Below, piece by piece: positions 47,294 through 59,690 of a DNA stretch of 64,000 bases. A model generated the notes under the pieces. It was not told the DNA's origin. It saw only the letters and a list, made by a program, of their open reading frames with translations, and searched no databases. This DNA comes from Calonectria ilicicola (lineage: Eukaryota; Ascomycota; Sordariomycetes; Hypocreales; Nectriaceae), in the NCBI GenBank assembly GCA_020809705.1, contig CP085828.1, positions 2,046,001-2,110,000 on the forward strand, read 5' to 3'. Each line of letters begins with the position of its first letter. The first letter of the stretch is position 1. The translations under genes and the position numbers were made by a program.

Positions 47294-49660
47294 GACAACC
47301 ACGGGGATGTGCGCGGGCACCGTGTGCCGAGAGGAGCTAGGAGGAGCCGAGAGGCAAGATCTTCGAACCCTGAAGCTAGATGCTTAGGCGACAAGCTATG
47401 TGCTTGGAGCTATAAGCTTAGAATTGGCGATCTCAGCGATGCTAATCTCTAGCCTAGCTAAGATAGTAGTCTAGAGTTTATCGGAACCGGCTTTGGCTGT
47501 CATCTGGGGCGCGAAAGTTGAATTGAAGTAAGAAAGTGCGATGCTTTGACATGTCCGAGTGGCGCTGCAACCAGCGGGTCGGGACACGGAACGCCAGGTC
47601 TCAGCAGTTCAGATGCAATTGTGATTAGCTAGAGCTGGGCCTTGACGGCCTCGTGTTAATGGACGTTGCGACTATGGACTAAGCAGAGTGGGTGCCCGCC
47701 ACTGCAGGCCACCTTACTCAAAATGTTGCAATGACTCTATTTTTTTTTAAAAGGAAAAAAAAAGGTGGTTTTCAAGGTCGAATCAGCGACCACGATGATG
47801 CAACGCTAGGTAGACATTGCCACGAGCTGTTGATGGCGGATCTTGTGAGGGTGCACTGGAAACTAGTGGGGCCTAGTAACGGCCTAGCTAGATGTAGGGC
47901 CAGGCTGTCTTTGGCTGTAATCCTGGTAGCCTCCGAACGGGATTTCTATTGGAGATAAAAAATTTTAATCAGTCACAGTGGATGGAGAAATGATGAACAT
48001 GGCATTTGCATTTGGTGCGTTTGGATCCGCAGGCGGGGTCTGAGAATCTCTCGAACCCTGGGCAATGCGCAATGCTTGGATGGCGGGGGCGAAGAGCACG
48101 GTCAACCGGGGAGAGGTGGTCCACCAAAAAAAAAGAGTCTTGCTAAAAGCGGCCTTTATCGCCAGGGGTTTGGAGGGGAGAGAGGAGAGACAAGAAACTG
48201 TTGGTCACATGGGACGGGACCTCAAAAGCTATCGGCGCTTTTATCCGGTAGAGTGCTGTCCAACGATGATGTTGGCGGTCAAGTGCCGGATAGAGTCAAG
48301 CATGTGAAGCAAGACGCGCTGAGACGGAGGCGTTGAGAATGAGACAAGAACCGCATTCTTGGAGATTGTGAGGGTCGTCAAGCGGCTTGTGTCGTCATCG
48401 ACACAGTTTGTGAAGGTATAATATTTTGGGGTGTTCGGGTGACGTGCAGCACCGATAGCGGATCGAACGGCGCCGGCACTGCTTTAGAGGGCGCCATTGG
48501 GCCAGCTGCAGCCATCCAGGGCGACAGAGCTGGCCACGAGGCTAGGTAGCTTCATTCCTTTGGAGCACAGCGCCTGCGGCTTGGGAAGCATCGAGGGGTA
48601 GTGATGGTGCTGTCAGTACTTCGGGAGACAGGATTAAGCCTGCAGAAGGTAGCATCTAACTCGGAAGCAGATGCAAGTGATGATAACCCTTCCAAGGTTG
48701 ACGAATGAAAACTGAGAACCCAGGGTCACGATTTCAGAGTTTTCCCTACCTTGTCTCTCTAGTCTGCTTGTACAATAATACTCTTTGATGGAAAGATGCC
48801 TCATCAAACCACCAACAAGGTACGTGACTAAGACATCGGCGTACCGAGGTTGGATCGTGTTGGAATCTAGAACCGGTGGCACACCACCACTTGATCATAT
48901 GAACAAGTTGCGCTCATCGGGAAGCCTTGAAATATTGAACCGTAGACGTACACAGCTGGAGAGTGTCACGAAGGGGATTCCTCAAATTGTACCCGCCCTC
49001 ATGCGTTTGTGGCAATCGCTTGTTCTCTCTTTCCTTTGCGCTTACCACAGCTCCACCGGCTGTTTCCTTGTCGAAAAAGGCTCCTGTGTCTCATTCAATG
49101 TCATGCCTGTCGTTCGCGATTCTCCATTCTTTCCAACATGAACCACCACTCAGGCTTTATTTAGGCTTATGACTTAAATCATGGCACGTAATCCCAGCAC
49201 TGTCAATGGCGGGGTTATTCTTTGACCCGCTGGTCACGGAGAATGACATAGATTACGCAAATTTCTCCCTCAGCCTGGCGGTAAAAAAAAAAAAAAAGAT
49301 GGGACCGTCGAATTGTTATGCATGCATAAAATAAACACATTATGGCACTGTTTAGCCTTATATGCATGTCCAATCCACGAATGACTTATTGCTATTTAAT
49401 TCTGCGATGCACATGTTTCTTGTCGCCGTAGTGGTTAGTGCTGCCCGCTTTGTAGATTTTTGGCACTCTGGGTAGTGGACGATTCTGGTTGGTCGTGGTG
49501 ACCGGGGAAAAGTGGGTGGAGCGGCAGAAAATTGGCCGTCTGCGACACCGCCAAAAATTTTTGGAGATGGGTGCAGCTTCGCGAATCAACCAGCCTCAGG
49601 TGGCATAACAAGCAGCGGCTTGCGCACATCCCTCCACTCGGCCGCGCATCCAAGGTCACA
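47294..49660. other. Divergent intergenic region between vip1 and utp21
   Basis: 2.4 kb holding both promoters. No credible coding frame or RNA gene. AT-rich tracts with A/T runs occur at about 47740-47765 and 49280-49297. Confidence 0.45.
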
Positions 49661-52600
49661 ATGCCTCACTCAGACGCTGATCGTCCGCTGGTCAAGCGCC
49701 AGAAGACGGCGCCGCCTGTAGGCGCAGCAAAACCTGCCGCCAATTCCTCGAGAATCTTTGCACCTTTCCGAGTATGTCTACTACCTCTTAGCCTTCCATC
49801 CATTGCTGTGCCCCAACTAGGTTCTAACTTTCCTCGAAACAGACCGTTGGACTTGTTTCGCCCACGAACGTTCCATTCACCTCGATTCCCCTGGGAAAGA
49901 CCACTTTCCAGATCTCTACTTCCGTTGGCAGATCTATCCAAACCTACGACCTTCGCCGTGGTTTGAATCTCGTCTTCATCACTCGACCTCAAACACCTGC
50001 CGACATCACCGCAACTCTCGCTTGGAAAGAGAAGATTTTTGTAGCATGGGGTGGATCGAAAAAGGGCGAGTCCCAGGGCATCTGGGTCTTTCAGAGAGGC
50101 AAGAAGGTGGACGAGCTTAACCTGCCATCCGACTTGAATGAGCCCATCCGACAGATCTTGGTCTTGGGAACATGGACCGTCGCTTGCGCCCTGACTAGAC
50201 TGGAAGTTTTCAAGACAGCTACTCTCGAGCACTACACCACCATTCACACTATGGCTGCTAGCAAAGGCGGCAACGAGATTACCGGCGGCGTTGTGTCCAT
50301 GCCCACTTTCTTAAACAAGGTATTTGTCGGCAGAAAGGATGGCTGGGTCGAGATTTGGAACATTAGTACTGGAAAGCTCATCTACACCATTTTGCCTCCA
50401 TCCCCCGACTGTGGCGCTGTCACTTGTCTCGAGCCGAGCCCTGCGCTGTCTCTTCTGGCGATTGCATACTCCGAAGGTTCTCTTGTAATTACCAATGTTC
50501 TAACTGACAAGCGAGTTCTTCGGATCGAGGCTGGCAGCTCGGTGGCTCCGGTAAATTCGATTTCTTTCCGAACTGATGGAATGGGTGCCGGTAACGATGG
50601 CCGAAAAGATGGTGTATTGGCTACCGCAACTGCAGCAACCGGCGATGTGACCTTTTGGGATCTTAACGGCGGAGGCCGAGTTATGGGTGTTTTGCGAAGT
50701 GCCCATAACCCTCCTTCTCACAGTGGCCCAACTGTTCGAGGCGGAATCAGCAAGATCGAGTTTCTTCCTGGCCAACCCGTTATTTTGACAAGTGGTCTCG
50801 ACAATTCCCTCAAGTCCTGGATCTTTGACGAAACCCCATTTAACCCTATCCCCCGAATCCTACACTCCCGAAGCGGACATGCGGGCCCAGTCAACTCTCT
50901 TCAATTTTTACCTTCCGACTTTGACGGCGCAGAAGCTGGCAACAAATGGCTTCTCAGCGGTGGTCAGGATCGAAGTCTCTGGGGCTGGAGCTTGCGTCGT
51001 GATGGACAGAGTGCCGAACTCAGTCAGGGTAACATCCGGAAGAAGGCTAAGAAGGTGGGAATTTTGGCCTCAAACGCCCTTGCCCACGGGCCAACAACCA
51101 CCTTGGAAGACTTGAAGGCGCCGGAGATCACTTGCATTGCATCTTCTCTAAACCGGGATGGTGGCATTGGTGCTATGCCAGGTAACCAGCCTATTTGGCA
51201 AAAGACACCTAACAAGCAGAAGTCTCAAGATGCCGAGGTTAGTGGCATGACGGGATGGGAAAGTGTTGTTACGGCTCATAAGAACGACCCATATGCGAGA
51301 ACCTGGTTCTGGGGCAGAAAGAGAGCAGGTAGATGGGCATTCCCCACGGGAGATAGCTCCAATGTTTCTACCGTCGCCATTAGCCCCTGCGGAACGTTTG
51401 CCCTGGTGGGCGCTGAATCTGGCGGGATCGACATGTATAACCTCCAGTCAGGAACTCACCGCCAACGTTTCCCCTCCAGACTTACACCGGCTCAGGCGCG
51501 TCAGCTCAAAATGCAGCAGTTACGGCAGGCTGATGATGTTGTGCAACTTCAGAATGAATCCACTCTGAAGTTTGCCGCCGGTACTGGCAAGCATACAAAG
51601 GCCATCACTGGCCTCGTCGTTGATTCTATGAATAAGACAATTGTGTCTTGTTCGTTGGATGGAAAGATCAAATTTTGGGATTTCCTTACCGGAAATCTAC
51701 TGGATCAGATCGACTGGGCTCCTATGACGTTTCCTACCGGTTGTAGGTACCACCCCGCAAGCAATCTTGTTGCTTTCTCTTGCGATGATTTGTCGATTCG
51801 AGTGGTGGATATGGAAACGAAAAGGACGATTCGTGAGTTCTGGGGCCCCCAAGGAACAATCAACGACTTTTGCTTCTCAAACGATGGCCGTTGGATCATC
51901 GCCGCCTCCAAAGACTCGCTTATCCGAGTTTGGGATCTCCCCACTAGCCACTTGATTGACGCTATTCGACTGGAAAAGCCATGCAAGGCTTTGTCAATGT
52001 CACTTACTGGAGAGTATCTCGCTGCTTCGATTGAGAACGAACTAGGGGTCACTCTCTGGACCAACAAATCCTTATTCAAGCATGTTCCAACTCGCCAAAT
52101 CTCCGAAAAGGAGATTGGCCAGGTCGCAATGCCAACTGTTTCTGGTGAAGGAAACCAAGGTATACTGGAAGGCGCTTTTGAAGATGATCAGGAGGAAGCC
52201 GAGGACACTGTTGTGGCGCCTACCATCGAGCAACTCAGCTCAGAATTGACCACATTGAGTTTGGTTCCCAAGACTCGCTGGCAAACACTCCTGCACCTTG
52301 ACCTGATTAAGGAGCGTAACAAGCCAAAGGAGGCACCCAAGGCTCCCGAAAAAGCACCCTTCTTCCTACCCTCAACTACCGGCCCCAACGCATTGGAGCA
52401 AGAGAAGAAATCTAGCACTGAAGACGATAGCAAGTCTCGAATTACGAGATTGGAAAAGGCTCGTTTCGAAGATGTCCTAAGCTCAAAACTTCGCAACGGA
52501 GCTGATGCGGGTAATTGTATGACTCCCCTTCCCATATTATCCCTGTCATTAAGCATTCCGTTAAGACTAACATGGTTTCGTAGACGATGAATTTATTGAG

Positions 52601-52924
52601 CATCTGAAGTCCCTCTCCCCTTCAAGCGCAGACCTCGAGCTGCGGTCTCTATCCATCGGCACCGGCGATGAAGACTCCAACGAGCTGCTCCACTTCATCC
52701 GCGCACTCACAAGTCGCCTCCAGACTCGTCGCGATTACGAACTAACCCAGGCTTGGATGACGGTATTCCTTCGCTTGCATTTCGACCTTGTTATGGAAAG
52801 CGAGGTCCTGTTGGCGGCATTGAGAGAGTGGAAGGCGTACCAGGAGAAAGAGTGTACAAGGTTAGATGGGCTGGTTGGGTACTGCAGCGGCGTTGTTAGC
52901 TTCTTGAGAAGCCCTCGGACATAG
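49661..52924 (+). CDS. utp21: U3 snoRNP-associated WD-repeat protein Utp21 (WDR36)
   Basis: Three exons (49661-49771, 49843-52510, 52584-52924) encode 1039 residues, with consistent phases. After a basic N-terminus containing KRQKT, the protein has two WD40 propellers: for example VFVGRKDGWVEIWNISTGKL, VILTSGLDNSLKSWIFDE, IVSCSLDGKIKFWDFLTGNL and WIIAASKDSLIRVWDLPTSH. The C-terminal Utp21 domain covers roughly the last 230 residues, including TRWQTLLHLDLIKERNKPKE and, after intron 2, DDEFIEHLKSLSPSSADLEL. Utp21 belongs to the UTP-B complex of the small-subunit processome and is needed for 18S rRNA maturation in the nucleolus. The length matches the family. Confidence 0.95.
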
Positions 52925-53340
52925 TTGATATAATCGCTGGATTTTTATTTTTAGTTTGCCGTCGCATTGGCATGATCTTTCCGCTTTGTTTACTGGATGA
53001 AAACGCCATGAGAGAGTAAATGTTTGGAAATGAATCTATTTAGAGACAATAATATCAGATGATCCCATCCGTTGGAACCATGTCAAGTTATACATCCCAT
53101 CCCAGCATGTTCTACTCATTAAACTCCAATCGCGAGGTGCAAATAAAGGACACTAGCGCCTAACTTGCCATCTCTTGTTGAATAGCCCCCCAACAAAGGA
53201 GCCCCTGGCTCTTTTAGGAGAGGTATCGTGTGTGCGTGTGTGTATCCATCGAGGTTTCGTCGTGCTGTTGAAACGCGGCCTGCGCTGTCGCGTGGGTCAT
53301 CGTTCACCTAGGCACTAGGATAAAGCGTTGATCAAGGTTT
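52925..53340. other. Convergent 3' region between utp21 and tvp15
   Basis: 416 bp presumably shared by the two 3' UTRs. Nothing else is recognised. Confidence 0.5.
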
Positions 53341-54034
53341 TTAAACCTGCTCAGCACCCCATCCGGCATCCTCGGCGTCACGCATGTTGCTAGGGGGCTC
53401 AATGGAGGGAACGAATTCGAGAGCGACATAGGCGATACCGATGAAGCCGACGATCGCACCAGCCAGCTTGCTGATGAACATGGTGCCGAGGAGGAGAGTA
53501 CCAATAAAAATGTAGACTAAGGGACTGTGAGCATTTCTGAATGACATCGCTGGTGTTGACAAGTACTTACAGACACCGCGGCCGATAAAGGAGAAGAGGA
53601 ACGAGGCATAGCGGGAGATCTGGTGAGGAATCTGGAATTCTGCGACAAGTTAGACCGGAGAGCGTAGGGGGCTAAGACGTGAATGGCCATACCCAGGAGA
53701 GCGATAGAGAGACCAAAAATGATCATGTAGACACCGATAATGATGTTTTGGCTGTTTACATATGGTTAGTATCAATGTTCATGTCGCGACCAGGCCAATT
53801 GCACTCGATTTCAAGGGCGGCAGGTGGTGAATAGACGGGGGCGAGATTGCGATTCGAGTGCTACGTACAGTCCGAGGGAGAAGATGTGGGTGATACCGCC
53901 GAGGGCCGTAATGGCACCAACGACCAAGTTGACGATGCGGCTGAGAAGAGAATCATGGTTAGCTATGATGGCGATTTTGCGAGGGGGAACAGAATGCGCG
54001 TAGCACCAACTCACAAGATATCGGAAAGCTCCAT
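53341..54034 (-). CDS. tvp15: COPI-associated Golgi membrane protein, Tvp15 family
   Basis: Five exons (54034-54015, 53940-53869, 53751-53693, 53639-53571, 53516-53341) encode 131 residues, and all phases agree. The first exon is only 20 nt (MELSDI plus two bases). The spliced product has four hydrophobic segments: IVNLVVGAITALGGITHIFS, NIIIGVYMIIFGLSIALL, SFLFSFIGRGVFYIFIGTLL and LAGAIVGFIGIAYVALEFVP. Between segments 2 and 3 lies the characteristic LLEFQIPHQISRY, and FSFIGRGVFYIF is a family hallmark (PF08507). Yeast Tvp15 is a Golgi vesicle protein. The C-terminal ~20 residues are acidic and probably cytosolic. Confidence 0.92.
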
Positions 54035-54518
54035 GGCTGCGGTTTGGTTGTGGAGGATGAGAGTTGAAGGTTGTGGAATTGGAGAGAGGCGGCCAAGTTT
54101 TTGATGCGCGGTTTCAGGCAGCGGTTTAGGGGACCGGAGTCGGATGGGAACGATGCGTAATGCGTGGCCACGAGACGTCGTGAAGAAGTGCAGAGGTCTT
54201 ACGTCGCTGGGCGCAGCTCACTGTGAGCTTGCTCCCGGACATGCGCCAAGGTGGCGTCTCGTGGCCACACAGGAGCTCCCGCCCCCGCTCACCGCCTGCT
54301 GCATGCGGTAAGGTGCCCCTCTGCATGCCTGTAACCTGCTGGCAGTGGCCCCGGTTTTGGCCAGAGCACCTGCGAATGATATTGTTGGTGAAAAAGCAGC
54401 CAGCTGCAAGACAACACATGCAATTCCTGCTTAATTTTTTGCCCGTGGCGATCCTGGCAGAAGGCTGAAAAGCTGGCTCCAATTCAGGCTCAGGCTCAGG
54501 CCCAGAAGCGCACCAGCA
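54035..54518. other. Divergent promoter region between tvp15 and mef2
   Basis: 484 bp between the two start codons. Near the right end a short CAGGCT-type repeat (about 54485-54502) precedes the mef2 ATG. No TATA box is apparent. Confidence 0.45.
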
Positions 54519-57126
54519 ATGCTTCTTCTCTCACTCCTCCGACGGGGCTCGGCCGCTCGGGGTCCGGCCCACAGCCTGGCGCGCCAATGGCTAAACTTGG
54601 CTCAGGCGAAACGGGGTGCGCACACTGACGCCCAGCTGCAGAATATCCGCAACATCGGCATTATCGCTCATGTTGATGCTGTAAGTGATATACTTGCAAT
54701 TCTCTACTCCCAGGACCAAACACTCAGCCAATAATCTAGGGCAAAACAACAACCACTGAGCGCATGCTCTATTATAGTGGTGTAACCCAACGAGTGGGTG
54801 GTACGTCTTGTTTACCCTCATAAATTGCCGGCCATGTTTCATGCTTGGCCTTCGTCATGCGCATTGCGCTGCATAAATGCCAATTTCGCTGACAACACCA
54901 GATGTTGATGCTGGCAACACTGTTACCGACTTTCTGGAACTAGAACGGGAAAGGGGCATTACCATTCAGTCAGCCGCCATCACATTCCACTGGCCCCTGG
55001 AACGGCATTTACCTCCAGGCTCCCAATCAAACACAATAAATCTCATTGATACCCCTGGACATCAAGATTTTCGATTCGAGGTTGATCGGTGCCTGCCCAT
55101 TTTGGATGGTGCAGTCTGCATTATCGACTCAGTAAAGGGTGTCGAGGCTCACACTGAGAGAGTATGGGGTTCGGCCCATGAATTCAAAGTGCCACGAATT
55201 GCATACTGTAACAAACTTGACCGAGAAGGCGCTTCTTTTAAAAAAGCCGTCCTTGAAATTGGCACCAGACTCAAAGGATGGCCTCTGGTTTGCCAGATTC
55301 CCTGGTGGGAAAAGGAGAATTTCGTGGGAGTCATTGACGTAATTAACAGAGTGGGTTATCGATGGAAGTCTGAACGAGAAAAGACACGTTATGATTTCCC
55401 AGAGCTTGAAGAAAAGCTCAAGAGCTCAAATAAAGAGCTCCTAGCCGAGATAGAGCGAGCAAGACAAGCGTTAATTGAAGGCTTGGCAGACTTCGACGAC
55501 GCTATCATGGATGAATTCCTTGCCGAAAACCAGAATATCGATTCATCGCTCATCAAACAAGCCATTCGAAAAGCCATTCAAAGCGGTGACGGAAAAGTAA
55601 TCCCAGTATTTGCTGGGTCTAGTTTTCGCCATATCGGAGTTGAGCCCTTGATGGATGCCATCACGGACTACCTGCCGAACCCACAAGAGCGCCCGGCAGT
55701 GGAAGTGCGTGTAGGATCCACAAAGGAACATCTTGATGATCTTCTAGCCAGTAAAAGACAAGGAAAGGGACAAATTGCTTCGATTGCTTCAGTATTCAAA
55801 GTCTTTAACCATCCCAAGGAAGGTGTCATCAGCTTTGTACGAGTTTACCATGGCAAAATGGCAAGGAATGCGGCAAGTTTCAACACCAACATGTCGGTCA
55901 GCGAACGGCCGATGGGAATTCTCCAAATTTCCGCCTCCAAAACGCAGGATATACAAGAGCTCGCCGTCGGGCAGATTGGCGCACTACGAGGTCTAAAAAG
56001 AGCACGAACAGGTGATACTCTCATCACCACAGTGGGCGGAAAGCCTGTTCCGGAAGCATTCCGCCACGTTCAAATTCGCCCTCCTGAGATCCCACCTCCG
56101 GTCGCTTTTCTCCAGGTCGAGCCATACGGAAACGTGGCTGCCCAGCAACTCCAGATCGCGCTGGAGAACACTAGCCGTGAAGACCCCAGTCTTCGGTGGA
56201 GCAAAAATCCAAAAACAGAACAGTTTACCATCCAAGGAATGGGCAAGCTACATCTGGATGTGTCATTGTATAACATGAAGCAAAAATACAAGATCGATGC
56301 TGACTTTGGTCCAATCGAAGTCGACTACAAGGAGTGTGTTACAATGCCTACGCGGCCCCAACACACAGTTTTTGACAGACCAATTGCTAGCAAAGCCGGA
56401 AAGGTATCTTGTACCGTCACATTAGAGCCAATTGAGGAGCATAACCGGGAAGCATTATTGGAATCGGGCATTGAAAGGGATGGCAATATTTATAATATTG
56501 TCGTGCCAATTCCGGAGGATGCCAACTCGCTGACGTTTGACGTAGAGGAAGCCCAGCAGCAACTTCTCAATGGGGCAATCGCCGGTTTGGCTCGGGGGCC
56601 GCGTCGAGCGGCCCCCATTCACGGATGTCACGCAACCATCACTTTAAACACCGAGCCAGGTTCGTTTGAAACTCCCACCGGGGGGCACTTTAGCAGTGCT
56701 TCAAGAACCGGTGTGCAAGCTGCTCTTCGGGAGTCCTTTGAAAAGGAACAGATTGGCATACTGGAACCCATCATGCTGGCCCATATCACCTGCCCAGAAG
56801 TGACCGCTGGAACCGTCCAACATGATGTAACAGCGGGGGCGGGTGGACAAGTGCTGGAGGTCAATGATCGATCAGCTGAGTCTATAGGTGATGAGCACAT
56901 TGATGCCTCCAAGATCTACACTCCCCCAGACCCGTATGACTCAGTCACATCATTACGCGGCAAGAAGTCGACAACCCGCATGGTGGAGATTGTTGCCAAG
57001 GTGCCATACAAAGAGATGCTGGATTATGACAATCATTTGCGTAGCAAAACAGCAGGTCGACATTCGATGACGATGTCGTTTGACTCATTTGCCAAGGTGG
57101 TTGGCCACCGAGAAAAGGGCCTGTGA
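54519..57126 (+). CDS. mef2: Mitochondrial elongation factor G2 / ribosome-releasing GTPase
   Basis: Three exons (54519-54680, 54740-54800, 54902-57126) encode 815 residues, with matching phases. The N-terminus MLLLSLLRRGSAARGPAHSL is a typical arginine-rich mitochondrial presequence. GTPase motifs: G1 AHVDAGKTTTTERMLYYSG (interrupted by intron 1 between HVDA and GKT), G2 within ERERGITIQSAAITF, G3 DTPGHQDF, and G4 NKLDREGA. Domains II-V follow, including MGKLHLDV and the late region EPIMLAHITCPEVTAG. The last residues carry the EF-G C-terminal SMTMSFDSFAKV pattern. The length and sequence style match Mef2/EF-G2mt, which together with the recycling factor splits mitochondrial ribosomes after termination, rather than the translocase Mef1. 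The Mef2-versus-Mef1 choice rests on my reading of overall similarity. Confidence 0.9.
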
Positions 57127-57769
57127 AGGATTTAGATCTCGAGATGGTGTATAAAAGGAGACGATGTGTGGTGTGTGTAAAAAACCTGTATGTATAATAG
57201 ATTTTCCAAACTTAGCATGATGCTAGAGGATGTACAATGTATATGATTACCGACTCGAGTCTCAGGGTCCGGGCTCTGACGGGTGCAAACCTCCGTCGCG
57301 AGAAGGATAAAAGGATGGACCCCAACGCACAAAGTCCTCTTCAATCGGCGTGTGTGCCCGGTATGCATAACGCTAAGCACCGATTTGATTTGGAATTAGG
57401 TTGTGATTATGCCTCTTTTAGAAATAAAAAATGGCTTTGTGGCGGTCATCACCAATCACAGTCGAGGCCAGAGCTGACATGCACGAAAGGAGCCAAGAGT
57501 TTTCGGCCAACGAAGGAAGCTGGTCTATAAATATCTATGACTATGTACAAGCTATGTAAGGAAGAAAGAAATATGATACCCAAAAAGGCAATGCAACACC
57601 AAATGCAAAACAAAAATGCTGATCAAATCCAGAAATTAGTCACTGCAACCTGTAAGTGAGGGAGTGTCTGCTCGCTTTCGCCCAGTACCATGCTCTATGC
57701 TAGTTCCAACGCCTCGTGTACGGAATGCAAAAAAGAAACAATGCCACCCGATGCAGTAGGGCCTAATGC
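57127..57769. other. Convergent 3' region between mef2 and the cupin gene
   Basis: 643 bp, the likely 3' UTRs of both genes. Short open frames without recognisable content. Confidence 0.45.
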
Positions 57770-58628
57770 TTAGATGGCACGCTTGGTCTTGCCGCACTTC
57801 TGGAGGCACTGCTCGACTCCAAGAGCAATGCTGGCGGGAATAGCAGCGCGCACCTTCTCGATATCCTCACCGGCGATGCTCTGGCCAAATGTGGCAGCAA
57901 TGACATCGTCAGTGAGAGCAAAGGTCTCATCAGCGATCTGGCCAGTGCCAAAGTCCTCGGCGGCGAAAGAGGCAACAAAGGTGGCGGGCTCGCAGTCGGG
58001 GTTGAACTGGGTGTGCACGGAGCCCTGGTAGAATGGTGTCATCATGTTGGCCGTGAGCTCGGTGCGGATGACGCGGCGAGTGCCGTCCTTGTTGAGAACG
58101 CCGTTCTCGGGAACCATCTCGGTGATGAGACGACCAGATGTAACAATCTGGAGCTCGGCAGAGCGGGGGTGAACGTGGAGAGTGTTCATGCCACAGGCTG
58201 TAAGAGAAAAAGAATGTTAGTTTATGGAGCTCCATTGTGAATATCCCAAAGTGGATGACTTACCATCAACGCGGCCAAAGGCCATTCCGGAACCAGTGCC
58301 AACAAGAGCAGGGAAGGTCTTGCGGTTGGCAGCAATGAGCTGGCCACCCTTGCCAGGGTTGGGCTGCATCTTGTTGAAGTCGAAAACAAAGTCCTTGTCA
58401 TTGGGAATGAGGTTGAAGCGGTCGGCAGCACTAGAGGAAATAAGTCAGTCGGAAACCCATGTGTTGGAGCCAAGGGCGAGATTGCACTCACGTATCAGCA
58501 AGTGTGAGCTGAGCTGTTAGGCTGAGGCCCTGTGAGTAGCCACTGTCTCGCTTGGAATGCTGGGGAGCGGCAGAAGCCAATGAGGCAAAGGCCATGATGG
58601 CAGCAGCGGCGGCGGCGGAGAACTGCAT
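57770..58628 (-). CDS. Secreted spherulin-1A/germin-like cupin
   Basis: Three exons (58628-58492, 58430-58264, 58197-57770) encode 243 residues, with phases agreeing. An Ala-rich signal peptide (MQFSAAAAAAIMAFASLASA) is followed by a KR that could be a Kex2 site (SKRDSG). The single cupin domain has motif 1 as CGMNTLHVHPRSAELQIVTS, giving the His, His and Glu metal ligands, and motif 2 around QGSVHTQFNPDCEP with the fourth His. A Cys pair near the C-terminus (EQCLQKCGK) may form a disulphide. Spherulin-like fungal cupins are extracellular and often induced by stress or in spores. Their enzymatic role is not established. The C-terminus ends KRAI. Confidence 0.9.
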
Positions 58629-58847
58629 GATGAATATGTTGTTTGGTGGTTTAAGAAAGGAAAAAAAGAAAAGAAATAGAGAGAAGCGAGAAAAGTATTA
58701 TAAGACTCGAAGTAAGAAGTTGTTGGTCTAGTTATTGACAAAGGCTTGAGAAGTTGTTGAGTGTGCAAATGCTGATTGATGCTATGGTTGATGATGTAAA
58801 AGATGCTGTGTGATATTTCGTTTCAATGGTGGAGTGAAGCCATCTTC

Positions 58848-58854
58848 TTATATA
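58848..58854 (-). promoter_or_regulatory. TATA box of the cupin gene
   Basis: On the minus strand TATATAA lies 220 nt upstream of the start codon. This fits a 5' leader of roughly 150-190 nt. Confidence 0.45.
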
Positions 58855-59621
58855 CACGATGATGATGCTTCCTTAAGGTGTGGCATCCCTAACCGATCTA
58901 CCCAACCTCAAGGAACCGTTTCTAAAAATGATGCCTATTTCGGCCATGGTGGGCTGGAATCTGACTGTGTGTGTGTGTGTCTGCCAAAGATACTCTGGCG
59001 GTGCGCGCGTGGCACGCATCGGGAAGTCAGACTTCCGTGGACGTCATCCCGGCGAAGCGGGGGCGCGCTGCTGAGGTAGTAATGGGCTAATTTGGTTGCA
59101 GCTGGATGTTCCAGAAATGGATGTGTGGGAAACAGACTCGAGTGCCGGGAATCCCATGGCAGCTCGTGGGAGCCCGAGAGAGTGTGTGTGAGGGTTTGCC
59201 GTGTTAGTGGCTATGTGTCAGTGCCGATGGTGGTGTGGCACATGGCAGGCTGTGCAAACCGTTGCCAGCGGGCTGGCTGGTGAGTGGCCGCAGCGCTTCG
59301 GGCACCTGAGGTCCTAGGCCTCGTTGGGTCGGCCGCGCCAAAAATAACGTGGGAGGCGTTAAAGCGCTAAGCGACCTGCAGAAGGCAGGCGAGGCGAAGG
59401 CGACCGACCACTCGCCCAGCTGCACGCTGTTCTTGCAGCGCCTCCCGGAGAGGCGTTGGTCCGGTACTCACAGACTTGCAGAAAGCACAGCTCTCGGAAA
59501 CAAGCCTGCCGACAGCGCACCCCACGTTTATTGTTTAACTACTGGGGCCTTTGGCAGCAGCGTCCGGCCAGGCTCGCAGCTCTCTCCGACAAGGTTTCCC
59601 CGTTCCCGCCCATCCGTCCGT

Positions 59622-59690
59622 TCATCCATCCATCCACATACATACATACATATGCACATACACGCATGCATCAATCCATCCATCCACTCA
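59622..59690. repeat. CATC/CATA tetranucleotide repeats
   Basis: Two short CATC runs flank CATA repeats and alternating CA-rich sequence. Confidence 0.65.

Noticed and set aside
47294..47320. Upstream extension of the vip1 frame to a GTG at 47320
   Set aside because: Fungal nuclear genes normally start at ATG, and the first in-frame ATG is at 47293.
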